From Sphaerolaimus hirsutus (taxonomy: Eukaryota > Nematoda > Chromadorea > Monhysterida > Sphaerolaimidae), in contig OZ038453.1 in NCBI GenBank assembly GCA_964036195.1, positions 18,203,206 through 18,267,205 of the forward strand: a stretch of 64,000 bases of DNA, written 5' to 3'. Below are positions 48,049 through 58,800 of this stretch, piece by piece. The notes under the pieces are model-generated. The model had not been told where the DNA came from, searched no databases, and worked only from the letters and a program-made list of their open reading frames with translations. Each line of letters starts with the position of its first letter. Positions within the stretch are counted from its first letter, which is position 1. A program made the translations under genes and the position numbers.

Positions 48049-48319
48049 CTGGAAGGTTAGAGATAGAACCGGTTCGTCTAATTGCTCTAATTAACTAACA
48101 CCAAATACCACGACAGTCAAATCACCAAAAGAAAGCAAAGAATAACAACACCAAAATTGAATAGACGAAACTAGGGTTAAGAAAATCTCGCGCAAACGCC
48201 TTCACCCAACTGCTCTCGTTAGAAAACAACAAAGAACAAAAAGAATATCGTTTTTTTGGTGTTTTTTTTCTCAAACATTTTCTGTACCTTTTCAACACAT
48301 TCGCCGGACCACGCTACAG

Positions 48320-51300
48320 CTATAAACTGACCCAATCGCCGAAGCGACTGATATCGTGGCCGCGCGCCCTGGCGATTTGCTCCATACGTTGGATGTAGAC
48401 GTCAAACAGGCCGTGTTTGCGTTCGACGCAGTTGGCCCACTTGTGGTCGCGCGAGCTGCAGTGCCAGCAGCGCGGGATCGGCGCGTACCGGAGCGCGTGG
48501 GCCTGCGGCTCGGCATTCACCAAACGCACAGGCGGCGGGCTGGCGGGCCTGTAACGCGAAACACAATCGATTGGAATTGTGCGCGGGCCGGCTTCGTCTT
48601 TGATCTGAACCACATTATTAAATACGGCAAGAACCGTATACGGGCCCCACCACACAGGCGCAATTTTTCGTTGCGCCATGTGTGGTGACGCAAAATTTTG
48701 CTTGACGAAAACTTTGTCTCCCACTTGTATGGCGATGTTATTGACAACTGGGGCCGGTTCGCCGATCTGTTCGCGCGCGAGCTCGCGCAGTTTATCAACC
48801 GTTTCCCCGCTGTGCGCGGCGTGAATTCGCTTGAAACTAGCACCGATTTTGACAATAAGGTCTGGCATATAGCCATGAAGAGCTTGGAAAGGTGCCAATC
48901 CTGTGGCGCGATTTACTGCGCAATTATACCGGAAACAAGCCAGCGCCATTTCTTCTACCCAATTTCTTTTCAAAATTTTTCCGTCAGAAGTAATTTTTCC
49001 AAGGTCGATAAACTGCGCGCGCAATATCTGCTGTAGCGTCCGGTGCGCGCGCTCCGCCATGCCGTTAGCCCTGGGATTGTGGGGGAGGGTGTAGTGTATT
49101 TTGTAATTGAACATGTCTGCCAGTTTTCGGAAAGCGGGGCCGACAAACTCCGCCCCCCGGTCACAAATTACCATTTCCGGGCAACCGTACTGAAAAACGA
49201 CGTGTCTCAGGAAAACTTCAGCGATTTTTTCCGAAGTTGTAGCCGTAATAGGGATGAAGGTAGCGAAATGGGTGCAGTAGTCAATGATCGTCATAATCGC
49301 GGTATATTTCCCAAAATTTGGCATGGACATTAAATCTACTCCAACTTTTCGAAATGGAACCACCTCTACGCGAGACGGCAGGGGCGTGAATTTGGTGCCA
49401 GGTCGGTGCTTAATTTTCCGGCAGACCTGGCATTGGTCCACAAATTTCTTTACATCGCCTAACATGCCAGGCCAAGACACAAACTGCCCCAGCAGCTGGT
49501 ACGTGCGCTGGACACCAGAGTGGGCGCCTAAATCCCCTTGATGGGCCGCCACAACCAAATCTGGGCGCAATCTGGCCGGGGGCCAAGCCCGGTACCCCCA
49601 CAAACCTTTGTGCATGAGCACTCCATTTTGCATTCGCGCGTGTGGATTCTCCTCGGCGGACAGCGTGGCCGCAATGTTGCTCAGCTGCGTGTCCCGGCTT
49701 TGTTCCCGGCGCCAGTCAATTTCCTGCGATTTTTTTGAAAAATTCTCAGACACTTGAGTTGCGCGATTACATTCCCCTAGTAATAACTTGGCACGGTCCA
49801 GGATATCGTTATCCGCGTCGGTATCGATTGGCAGCCGACTCAAACCGTCGGCAAAAGTGTTCTCAGATCCTTTTTTAAATTCCACGCGCACCCGCTGCGT
49901 CTTCATATAGACGCTCCAGCGCGTCAGTTTTGATTTTTCCTTTTTTTCTAATGTTTCGACTAGCGCTCGGCAGTCAGTGCGAACAACAATATCCTGGCCG
50001 TCCAGGATGTCCGAGAGGCGCATCATGCCAAAACACACGGCGAGGGCCTCTAACTGAGGGATCGACCACCCTGCCATGCCGACGGGCAATTTTTTGCTAA
50101 CATACGCTAATGGCCGATAAGTGCCATCATCCTGGTACTGAGCGCACATGATTCCTAGCCCAAACTCGCTGGCATCCGACTCCAAGTAAAAAGGTCGATC
50201 ATAGCGCAGCAAACACAACAGGGGCCTGGTGCACAAAATGCGCTTAATTTTGTCGGCATTTTGTAATTCGAGTTCCGAAAACACGACGGGGGTGCGGTCC
50301 CCCTTCGGCACCCTGCCTTTGAGATGCTCGTATAGCGGCGCGGACAAATCCAACCATTTTTTGATGAAATGAGAAAAATATTGAATTTGTCCCAGCCAGG
50401 TGCGCAATTCAGTTTTGGTGCGCGGCAACGGTTGCTCGAGGATCGCTTGAACCTTTGACAACTTGGGTCGGATGCCATCAGGTTGAATTTGAAAACCCAA
50501 GTAATCTAATCGAGTGCTCCAAAATTTGGTTTTTTTCGGATTTATCTTCAGATCAGCCCACCTCAAACGACATAAAACCCACTCTAAGTGTTGCAGATGC
50601 TGCCCGTGGTCGGTAGAGCTGATCAGCAGGTCGTCCAAGTAGCAGTGTACCCATGGGTAGCGCAGGTCCTCGTTCAGCTGCGACACCACCAGGTTCATGA
50701 GCCTCTGAAAAGTGGCGGGAGCGTTGCATAATCCGAAAGAAAGTCAATTGCACCGGAAAAGCCCCTTGGAACACACAAAAGCCACCATATCCTTTTCAGC
50801 TGACGACGCGATCTCCACATGGTGATACGCGTCGCGAATGTCAATTGAGCTAAAAATAGATTTTCCACCCAACTCTTTCACCAAATTGGCAATACGCGGT
50901 AGCGCGTACGCTGACTTCACCGTGACTTCATTCAAATATCTACTATCGATACACACTCTGGGCCGGCCATCTTCCCTTCTGGCCACTACCAGCGGCAGGC
51001 CCCATGGGCTTTCGCATTTTTCAATGACCCCCATTTTTTCCCATCTCTCAATAGTATCTCGAATTATTTCCCTTTTTGATGGCGATTCGTAGCGCGCTTT
51101 CATTTTTACCGGAACCGCTCCGGGCGCCAGTTGAATCGAGTGTTTTATGAGCGGTGTGCATCCGATTTCAGTGTCGGATAGCAAAAAAACATCGTGAAAT
51201 CGAGCCAGCAAAATTTTGAATTTTTCCAAAATGTCTGGAGCGACGTTGCCCCATTCCTCCTTAGGCAATGATTCCAAAATTTTCCCAGCCCGAGAAGCAT

Positions 51301-52000
51301 CGGGCGCGATTTCGAAAGTGGGATCGCCTTTCTCAGGGGGCTTCGGTAAATGAATCGCCGCATTGGAAACTTTCCACAACAAGGGGGCCGGACCTAGCTC
51401 CGCTAATTTTTGCCCCTTTTCGACGGTAACGTCGACGTCAGACTGGTTAGAGATGATAGCATTACACACGGTATCGGTGGAACCCCAATTCTCGATCACG
51501 GTGCCCATTACATGCACATCGCTGACAAAACACTCATCCTGGGCGCTCTGTTCAAAAGTGGGAGCGCTGTCCAGCAAAAAGGGACCCCCCAGCGAATTAA
51601 CGTGACCCCCGCGTACCTGCTGGGCATCCGCACGCTGCAACTGGACCACTCGGGCTGAGTGTGCGGGCAGTTGCCATTGGCGGGTGGCCAACATCGAAAT
51701 CGGCGCGTCGCTCGACCTGAGTGCGAAGGAAGCTTGGTTCACAACATTTCCAAACGGTGCCCTGGTGCATATACTGCGCGGATTTTTATTTTTTTGGAAA
51801 CGATCCACACAGGTGCTGGTCCAGTGATAATCCAGAATAAATTGCGCCAATCGATGGCATTGAAGGGGGGCCATTAAATCTGTCCCCAGTAAAAACTCAT
51901 TTCCGAACTTGGCGCCAGGCTTTTCATCATTTATGATCATCACCGGCGCGGTCACACGATAAGTTTCACCGTTGATGGGATTATTGTGCACCAACGTCAT
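48320..52000 (-). CDS. Retrotransposon Pol, interrupted by one stop codon
   Basis: Continues protease (LLGTDLM), then reverse transcriptase, RNase H and integrase. RT begins near 51150 and has VCIDSRYLNEVT and the catalytic YLDDLL. RNase H has LESDASEFG, EAL and VRTDCRAL. Integrase has its HHCC zinc site (AHQGDLGAHSG...CQVC), a catalytic D-D-E set (VDLM, ICDRGAEF, NGMAERAHR) and a GPY/F module (WWGPYTVL). After integrase comes CWHCSSRDHKWANC, a C-x2-C-x4-H-x4-C zinc knuckle usually found in Gag. One in-frame TGA (50744-50746) splits RT just before the conserved FGLCNAP block. The unspliced frame ends TAG at 48320. The donor TGG|GTCAGT at 48331 could join it in phase to the downstream exons. 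Confidence 0.9.
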
Positions 52001-54582
52001 AGAATAAAAAGCGATATCATCACTGTGAATGGCCCCCCCCCGACAGTGTTGAGTTTATCTCCACTCGGTGCCATGCAAAATTTTTTCATTTCTGTTTTCC
52101 GATCGAGCCCCGCCCGTTCCCAGAGCGACTGCAGCATTGAAGCGGGGCAAATCGTGCAACTAGACCCCGTGTCCAGCAATACCGGCGTGATCAAACCGAA
52201 AATCATCAAATTGGCCACGGGGAGCACACTTGGCAATTTTCCAGGGATCTTTTCCTCACCCTCAATTTCGATCGAACTGGGTTGAAAAGGGGGGCCGGCT
52301 GTTTTTTTAGACGGGCCCAGGCGCACAGCGGCTGAAATCTTTTCTGTGGAATTCGAACTTTTCACAATATCGGGATAGCTCAGGCGAGGGGCCAGATGGA
52401 ACATTGCCAAGTTACTCTCAAACTCATTTCTTTCAACGTAGTCACCCGAATCCCCAGCGTCCTGTTGCACGTCTTGCAATTCGGACCAAAATGACCCACC
52501 TGTGAACGTCTGACCTTCTTCTTCAGGAGTTGGACCGATGCCAAAAGGGTCCTCCGGGCCACCCGGCTGCGGATGGGCCTGATTGGCCGCGCGATACTGA
52601 GCGACCTTTCGCTGTTGGCCGCCCGCCAGCTGCTGGTTGAATTGGCTAGGTAGCATCCCCATGCGGCCAGTTGACTCCCCCGTGGGCGCGTTGCGTGTCA
52701 TCCGTTCGGCCATCTGAGGTCGATACGATCGCCCCTGCGGGTTGAAAAAACAATCATCAGGGCCATGGTAGACCACGCGACCATAATGCAATTTGTGTTT
52801 ACACAGCGGCACCCCATTTTTCTCGGGCGGCGTCTGCGAGCTCGTCATTTGACTCGAGCTGGCCAACGTCGGATTTTGAAATCTCGGCCCGCCCGTTGGC
52901 AGGCGAGCGTTCGGAACAAAACGAGAGTTCGGGCGGCGGATTTGATTCAAATTTGACGCCAAATTATCTCGCCTGTTTTTATGCTGCGCGGCGTCACGCG
53001 CCTGGTCTAGGATCCCAATTATGTGAATCAATGGCTTATCCGTAAAATCCAAATCATCCCAAATTTTTTCCATCACGTGCGAATCATAAGGCACGCGCCT
53101 GTTGAGAGAGTTCAGAATTTTCCTACCCAAAGTTAGTCGAACATCGCAATTTTCCGCCACAATAGCATCCGGCATGCACTCGCGTAGCCGATTGTGATAC
53201 TGTAGAACACTTTCGTCAGCTTTTTGAAATGAATTGAAAAATTCTGAGCTCTCCCGGGCCCTCTCGCGCCATCCGCGCACAAATTGAGTTAGTTGATCGA
53301 GAACCACCATCGGGTCACACCGATCGGCTGATCGCAATGAATGTAAAATGTCTTTGGCCTTTCCGGTCAACTTCGCGCCAAACAACAATCGCCAAAAAAC
53401 TGGCCTTTGTTCTACGGCCACTTGAATCTCTGCCGATCGAGCCTGCTCTTCCCAGGTATCCAGCTGCGCCAAACTGCCTTCCGCCGAGAACACTTCCACG
53501 CTGTCGATCAAATTGCTCATCTGCGCCTTCGAATAGCTGGGCGCCATTCCCCGCGGCAGGTCGTGATACTGCGTTTTTTTAATATTTGAATCATGAGGCT
53601 GCAGATACGCGGCATATTCCCGCGCCCGATGAGTCAAAATACCCGATTTTTCAGCGGTCGATAACTCGCGATTTGGATTGAGCCGTGGATATCTCGAATG
53701 TGGTTTTTGGTCAATAGTTGAACTTAAATTTTTGTAAGCCTCAGGATCCACGCCCCGTTCCCTGTGAGGCGGGATGGGCTGCGCCCCGGATAAAGCTTGG
53801 CTCGAAGCCAACTGGACCCTATCATTTTTGCCTAAACCCAAGTTTACTTCTGCCGGCGACTGGCGAAGTGACTGGCGAAATTGTACCGTTGGCCCCGAGA
53901 GAGTATTCTTTTCAATCTCCTTATTCAAGCGATCAATGTGTTTTTCCTGGCGCTCACACCTGTCTAGCAATCGTTCAACCAAACCCCTTAAATCGGCAAC
54001 CGGATCCACCTGCTGAGACTCATTCAAAACCCCACTCACAATTTTTCCGGCGCCTGGCCTTTGTCTATCGGCAACGACCTTGTCGTACTCCAACTGCTGG
54101 TCGTCGTTGTCGTCTACGTCGGCGTCGGTGGACACCTCGTCGGACACGACCCTGTTTGGGACCTGCGAGCTTGGCACGCCCACCCGGTGGGCAGCGATGC
54201 TACTGGCGCGCCGGGCCGACAAGCGGCGAGCCGCGTTATCAACAGGAATTTTGCGGCGCAAACGCGCATGATACTGCCTAAAATATGCCACCAGTTTCTT
54301 TACTCCCAATTCAGTCAGTTTTAAATCCGAATCCACAAATTTTCGCTCCTTAATCTGCTCGTAACTCATGAACAATCCACTTTCACGAAAACAGCGCAAA
54401 AGTTCGGCGTCAACTTTTTGTTCCACTTTAACTCGCCTAAAAAGCTCCTCCGATGCAGCGAGACGCCCCTCGGCGTCATTTTCTATGTCCCTACCTTTCC
54501 GACTTAAACCCGACTTCCGACTGTGGTCCATGATCGAACACGAAAACCGACAAATCAAAAATAAAAAAACTTGGACACCCAA
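51997..54582 (-). CDS. Retrotransposon Gag-protease polyprotein
   Basis: An open frame of 861 codons. The likely start is the second Met (54531, MDHSRKSGLS), since the first 17 residues are hydrophobic and unlike Gag. The N-terminal half is charged and helical, followed by capsid-like sequence (about residues 370-560). A zinc-binding Cys/His cluster, LCKHKLHYGR...DDC, follows. The C-terminus enters a retropepsin-type aspartic protease with the active site LLDTGSSCTIC. The frame stops within the protease at 51997, soon after a run of nine G (minus strand, about 52031-52040). Pol continues in the -1 frame, so either a programmed shift or a homopolymer error occurs there. Confidence 0.85.
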   Translation of the reverse strand: MGVQVFLFLICRFSCSIMDHSRKSGLSRKGRDIENDAEGRLAASEELFRRVKVEQKVDAELLRCFRESGLFMSYEQIKERKFVDSDLKLTELGVKKLVAYFRQYHARLRRKIPVDNAARRLSARRASSIAAHRVGVPSSQVPNRVVSDEVSTDADVDDNDDQQLEYDKVVADRQRPGAGKIVSGVLNESQQVDPVADLRGLVERLLDRCERQEKHIDRLNKEIEKNTLSGPTVQFRQSLRQSPAEVNLGLGKNDRVQLASSQALSGAQPIPPHRERGVDPEAYKNLSSTIDQKPHSRYPRLNPNRELSTAEKSGILTHRAREYAAYLQPHDSNIKKTQYHDLPRGMAPSYSKAQMSNLIDSVEVFSAEGSLAQLDTWEEQARSAEIQVAVEQRPVFWRLLFGAKLTGKAKDILHSLRSADRCDPMVVLDQLTQFVRGWRERARESSEFFNSFQKADESVLQYHNRLRECMPDAIVAENCDVRLTLGRKILNSLNRRVPYDSHVMEKIWDDLDFTDKPLIHIIGILDQARDAAQHKNRRDNLASNLNQIRRPNSRFVPNARLPTGGPRFQNPTLASSSQMTSSQTPPEKNGVPLCKHKLHYGRVVYHGPDDCFFNPQGRSYRPQMAERMTRNAPTGESTGRMGMLPSQFNQQLAGGQQRKVAQYRAANQAHPQPGGPEDPFGIGPTPEEEGQTFTGGSFWSELQDVQQDAGDSGDYVERNEFESNLAMFHLAPRLSYPDIVKSSNSTEKISAAVRLGPSKKTAGPPFQPSSIEIEGEEKIPGKLPSVLPVANLMIFGLITPVLLDTGSSCTICPASMLQSLWERAGLDRKTEMKKFCMAPSGDKLNTVGGGPFTVMISLFIL

Positions 54583-54786
54583 TTACCGAGGAGCGTTCGC
54601 GGCGAGCCGGCAGAACCGTAGCGGTGGCGGCGGCGAGCCGGCGGCGAAATCGTCTTGCTCCCGGCGTCGCTTGTCGTCTGGTTGCTGGCGGTTATCGTCG
54701 TCGCTGGACGACTCGTTGCGGGCACGTTCTGCGAATTAATTCAGAAAGTAGTTAGAAAACACGACAATAATCCTGACCCCAGATTG

Positions 54787-54805
54787 AATCTCGGTGGGAC
54801 CTCCA
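54787..54805 (-). promoter_or_regulatory. Primer-binding site complementary to tRNA-Gln
   Basis: Five bases past the 5' LTR the minus strand reads TGGAGGTCCCACCGAGATT. It is complementary to AATCTCGGTGGGACCTCCA, the 3' end of animal tRNA-Gln including CCA, over 19 nt. Confidence 0.85.
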
Positions 54806-54810
54806 AAAAC

Positions 54811-55249
54811 TGTTGCAAACCCAGTTTCCCAAATTCTGGAAGCAAAACACGAATTTGGCCTAGTGCCAAGAGACGCCGAGCTGCTGGCACGATGCCAATA
54901 GATGGAAAGCGCCGTTCTAGCGAGCCGCTAGCAACGGGAAGACACCCAAACGCGAAACTAACTCGAGCGGAAGTGAGCCATGACGGCGGCAAGCAGCGCG
55001 AAGCGCGAAGCACGGAACGCCGGAAGTCTACTCAAAGCCAAAACAAACTTTCAAAACGGACCGGACTTTATTTTACCATTTACACAAGTGAACCCGAGAA
55101 CGTGTTTTTTGTCCCTTTTATACGCAACTCGGCCGCCAGCCAAGTGGGCGGAGTCCCGCTGGCCAGCACGACTGATGATTCGCTAATTTGAATCACCCGC
55201 CACGCCAAGCCAGCCGACTCCGCCCATTTAGTAGTCAATAGTTACTACA
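54811..55249 (-). repeat. 5' LTR (439 bp)
   Basis: Matches 45023-45466 with two substitutions and two small indels (2 and 3 nt). It is the 5' LTR because the coding frames are on the minus strand and the primer-binding site adjoins it. Confidence 0.92.
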
Positions 55250-55847
55250 CTTGTGCATCGGGTTTACTTGTGCACCGACACCCCCCTGGTGAAATATAGC
55301 CACCTCCCTACATGGTTACGAATTACCAATGGCGATGTTGTAACGGGGGGTGTCGGTGCACAAGTAAACCCGGAACACAAGTAGCAAAAGTAGTAGAAGG
55401 GCGCCATGGTGCGACTTACGTTGGCACCCTCAAATGGCGCCATTCCATCACTAATCATGTGTATATTCAATGTTTTCGGAGGGGGGACGCAGGGGTTCAA
55501 TATATGGGGTTTTTTAAGCTTTAGGAGGAAAAACGGAGAAAAATCGCTAGATACATATGTAAATAGCTGGAGCGTTTGGGGGGTAACCCAACCCCCCTCC
55601 AACCCCCATACTGAACCCCTGTAGTGCTCATGAAGACCCAGTACTCAACTATGGGGGCCGTACCTAAGCACCAGGTCAACATTGGCACCGGACATTGTTA
55701 CTTGTGCAATGGTCCTGCGCCTATTGTAACATTGAGAATACACATTCCTGTCAAATAGTCAGCTGTCCAACCATCTCTACCAGAAATTAATACGCTTCTA
55801 ATAAGTTCGCGTATATTTCAGAGAGCAAAATACGGTAAACAGAAAAA

Positions 55848-58800
55848 TCAACAATTTTCCGTCGATTCATCCTGGAGCTGTGCGTCCACGTCGCCACCAG
55901 TTGCGGCGTGGACTTCAACCACATCAACGTTTTGTTGTAGGAAAAACCGCACCAAGCTGCGAGAATGATTTTTATAGTGAATTCATGGGGTTAATTCCGC
56001 ATGTGTGCGGAAGTAAAAAAAAACAAATATGAAGTGAGAAGTGAAAAGTTTTAAATCCAAAATAGTGTAACTCAAATTCACCCCAGTTTACTAAAGAGAA
56101 TGGTTTACACTATTTATTCTAATAGAAGGGCATACCTCCAATAGGACAGCACCCAAAATAGAACGGCAGGTCTTGGCACTTTTTCACCGACGAAAGAAAT
56201 AGAACGGCATCCTCCAATAGAACGGCAGGTAAACAAGTAAAAAATAGAACAGCGCTCTTCCTCTAAAAGAAATACGCTAACCCCCCAGACATCTAACTCA
56301 CAGCGTCAACGCCGCACAGACAACCAAAATGGCCGCAAACGCCACAAAGGGCGCGCCCGGCAGCGAGGTGTCTGTGGTGGCGGCGGCCAGGAAATTGAAC
56401 ACGGGGGAAGCTACCAGGACACCCGCGCCCTGCAGCAAACCGAGCAGACTGAAGGCACGGCCTGGGGGGGGGGGTTGTGATTGGATGCGATTGAAATAAA
56501 AATAGTGAGGAGACTAGGCGAGTATACGGTTCAAACGGAATCACGATCCCGAAACCCCAATCCCGATCCCGATCTCGTGACCCCAATCCGGAAATCTCAG
56601 AAAAGCAACCCCGATCCCGATCCCGAAAAGCCAATCCTGTTTGAACCCTAGGAGAGTATCATAAACTAGGTATACTCGGATGACATTACGCCGCACATTT
56701 TTCCGGAGGAAACACTCCATCGTGACGTGATCACTTTCGTCGCCATCATCATCTCTCGCCATCACGTCGTCTTCATGACGACTTCCTAAGTTTTCCGCCG
56801 GCCGTCTGCCAGCCGAAGACATAACTCCTATCTGTTTGTAGAGTATCGTGTCTGCCGAGTATAGCTGGTTCCACAAGTGGGAAATTAAAGAGTATAGTAA
56901 AAAGTAAAGTGAAGATTGAAGAGAAAAGTTTTCCTTTTTACTCTACCACTTGCGGAACTGGCCCCAGGGACGTCAATGAAAAACAGTTCAACATGATTTC
57001 ACGACAGAAAAAAAACAACATAAAAAACCTCTTTCAGTGGCCTCCACGAGCGAGCACAGGATCGACCGCATGCCGGTCATGATGAACCGATCGAAGGTGA
57101 ACAGCACCACCGCTACGAATAGTAAACAGTTACTTCGATTTAGTAATTAACCCGACACGACTTTGTCGGGCAGCCCAATTCATTGGATTGCGCTCTGTTG
57201 ACCGATTTGATGCGGTCACGGTAAGCTGTCAATACTGAAGTAAAGGCACCGGGCCACCGGTACCGCGGTGCTGGGCACCATCACCGGTGCAGGTGCGGTG
57301 CCATTTTTCCCGGTGCCATCACTACCGTCAACCATCAAAATCATCATACGTATCGGGCCGAACGAAAACTATCTAATCAAACTAGGTAGGTAATTAAACT
57401 TCACCACATAGGGCACTCACTAATTGATCCAATAGTTCCATTGGTTGCCAATGTTAACATTGTGTATCCCGTCGCTTTGGCGAATAATCCAAGTATCGCC
57501 AATGAGGAGTCTTCCATAAAAACACGTCGCAGAAATGGATAAAATAACATCACCTGGAAATGACGTTGGTTTGAAATGGACTATTTTTTATTTACCACAA
57601 TTTGTCGTGGAAAAATATCGAGGATTAAAATGCAAAAAATCTGTATGCATAGAATGCATTTTGTGCAAAAGCAACAGCTCCTGTATGAGACCAGAGGCAG
57701 AAAAATATGACAGTAGAAAAGTTCTAGAAAAATCTGCAAGCAGATCCATTTGGACAAGCGTAAGTTGCAGAGAACGGCACTTGAAATTAAAACGCAATTT
57801 GCGTTAAAAAGTCTTTTTTGGCCTTACCTAAACTTTTGGAAGCAGACGCCCCAAATCCACGTTTAAGCACCACAAGCGACCAAAAAACATCAACAGACAA
57901 ACCGCAATGGTAGTAAGCAAAAACCGGGATCCGCTAAAAAAGCCATATTCCTTCACTTTCCAGCCAAACTTTGTGTTCAGCACCAAAAAAGTGATGCTAG
58001 TCGACCCGCCGAAAACCACATCCTCCAGGGCGACTGCGCACAGAAGCGTGATCAAAGCGGCGCGTTTCCTGAAAAAAAGTTGGACAGGTTTTTATGTCAA
58101 ATCACAATATTTCGCGGGGGGCGTATTTCGAGGGGGGTATTTCGAGGGGGGATTATGAGAGGGGTATTTTGAGGGGGTATTATGAGGGGGGATTTCGAAA
58201 GGGGTATTTCGAGGGGGTATTATGAGGGGGATTTCGAGAGGGGTATTTCGAAAGGGGTATTTCGAGGGGGTATTATGGGCCCCCACACACTGGATGTCAA
58301 CTGAATTCGTGTCAACTAAATGTCAACTGAATTTAAGTGATACTGTGATTTCAACTTATCTATCTGATAGAGCATAGTTAATTTTACACCATGACACTTC
58401 ATTTTCATTGTTCCTGTTAAGTGTGATGCTTTTTACAAACTTCTTGTTTTATTCAATTGACACTGAGTTGACGCGAATTTGCGATGTTAACTAGTGTGTG
58501 TGGGCCCTATGAGGGGGATTTCGAGGGGGGATTTCAAGGGGGTATTATGAGGGGTTATTTCGAGGGGGTAGTAGGAGGGAATATTTCGAGAGGGGTATTT
58601 CGAGCGGGGTATTTCAAGGAGGGTATTTCGGAGAAATACAGTAGGTACTGCAGTTATGTGTATCGTCATGAGAGAAAATCAAACTTACCTATCGTGGTAG
58701 CAATTTAATGTGATGAGAAACGTGTAATTTTTTATGGATGGCGTTTGGCAGATTTCATTGTAAGTAGTTCGGCGTGGAATCAAGGACGTAGCCAGGGGGG

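Larger units (their letters stand above)
45023..55249 (-). mobile_element. Ty3/gypsy LTR retrotransposon, full length
   Basis: 10.2 kb, coding on the minus strand. The two LTRs (45023-45466 and 54811-55249) start TG and end CA on the plus strand. The whole is flanked by CTTG (45019-45022, 55250-55253). In element order: 5' LTR at 55249-54811, a primer-binding site for tRNA-Gln, gag-pro, pol (PR-RT-RNaseH-IN, the Ty3/gypsy order), a spliced downstream region, a polypurine tract and the 3' LTR. LTR identity is about 99%, so insertion is recent. Yet the frame has a stop in RT and a shift in protease, so this copy probably cannot make an intact Pol. Confidence 0.93.
44947..55453. mobile_element. 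GGCGCC hAT-like element hosting the LTR retrotransposon
   Basis: TAGTGATGGAATGGCGCC at 44947 faces GGCGCCATTCCATCACTA ending at 55453. The retrotransposon lies between (45023-55249), so without it the host element is only about 280 bp. The host centre includes inverted GTGCACCGAC/GTCGGTGCAC. Confidence 0.7.
44690..55724. repeat. Large foldback whose arms bracket the retrotransposon
   Basis: The left arm (44690-44946) reads GCACAAGTAACAATGTCCGG, then ACGCTCCAGCTATTTACATA and TATATTGAACC. The right arm (55454-55724) carries the same in reverse. GCGCAGGACCA at 44266 also matches the outer right end in reverse, so the left end may start there. The GGCGCC element and the retrotransposon both sit inside it. 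Confidence 0.65.

Noticed and set aside
54787..54805. A host tRNA-Gln gene
   Set aside because: Only the 3' terminal 19 nt is matched, in the position and orientation of a primer-binding site.
57828..58055. SLC46-like exon ending at LLPKV with a GTAAGG donor
   Set aside because: A TAG precedes that donor in frame. Splicing at GCG|GTTTGT (57902) gives the conserved helix sequence LLTTIAVMLFYPFL.
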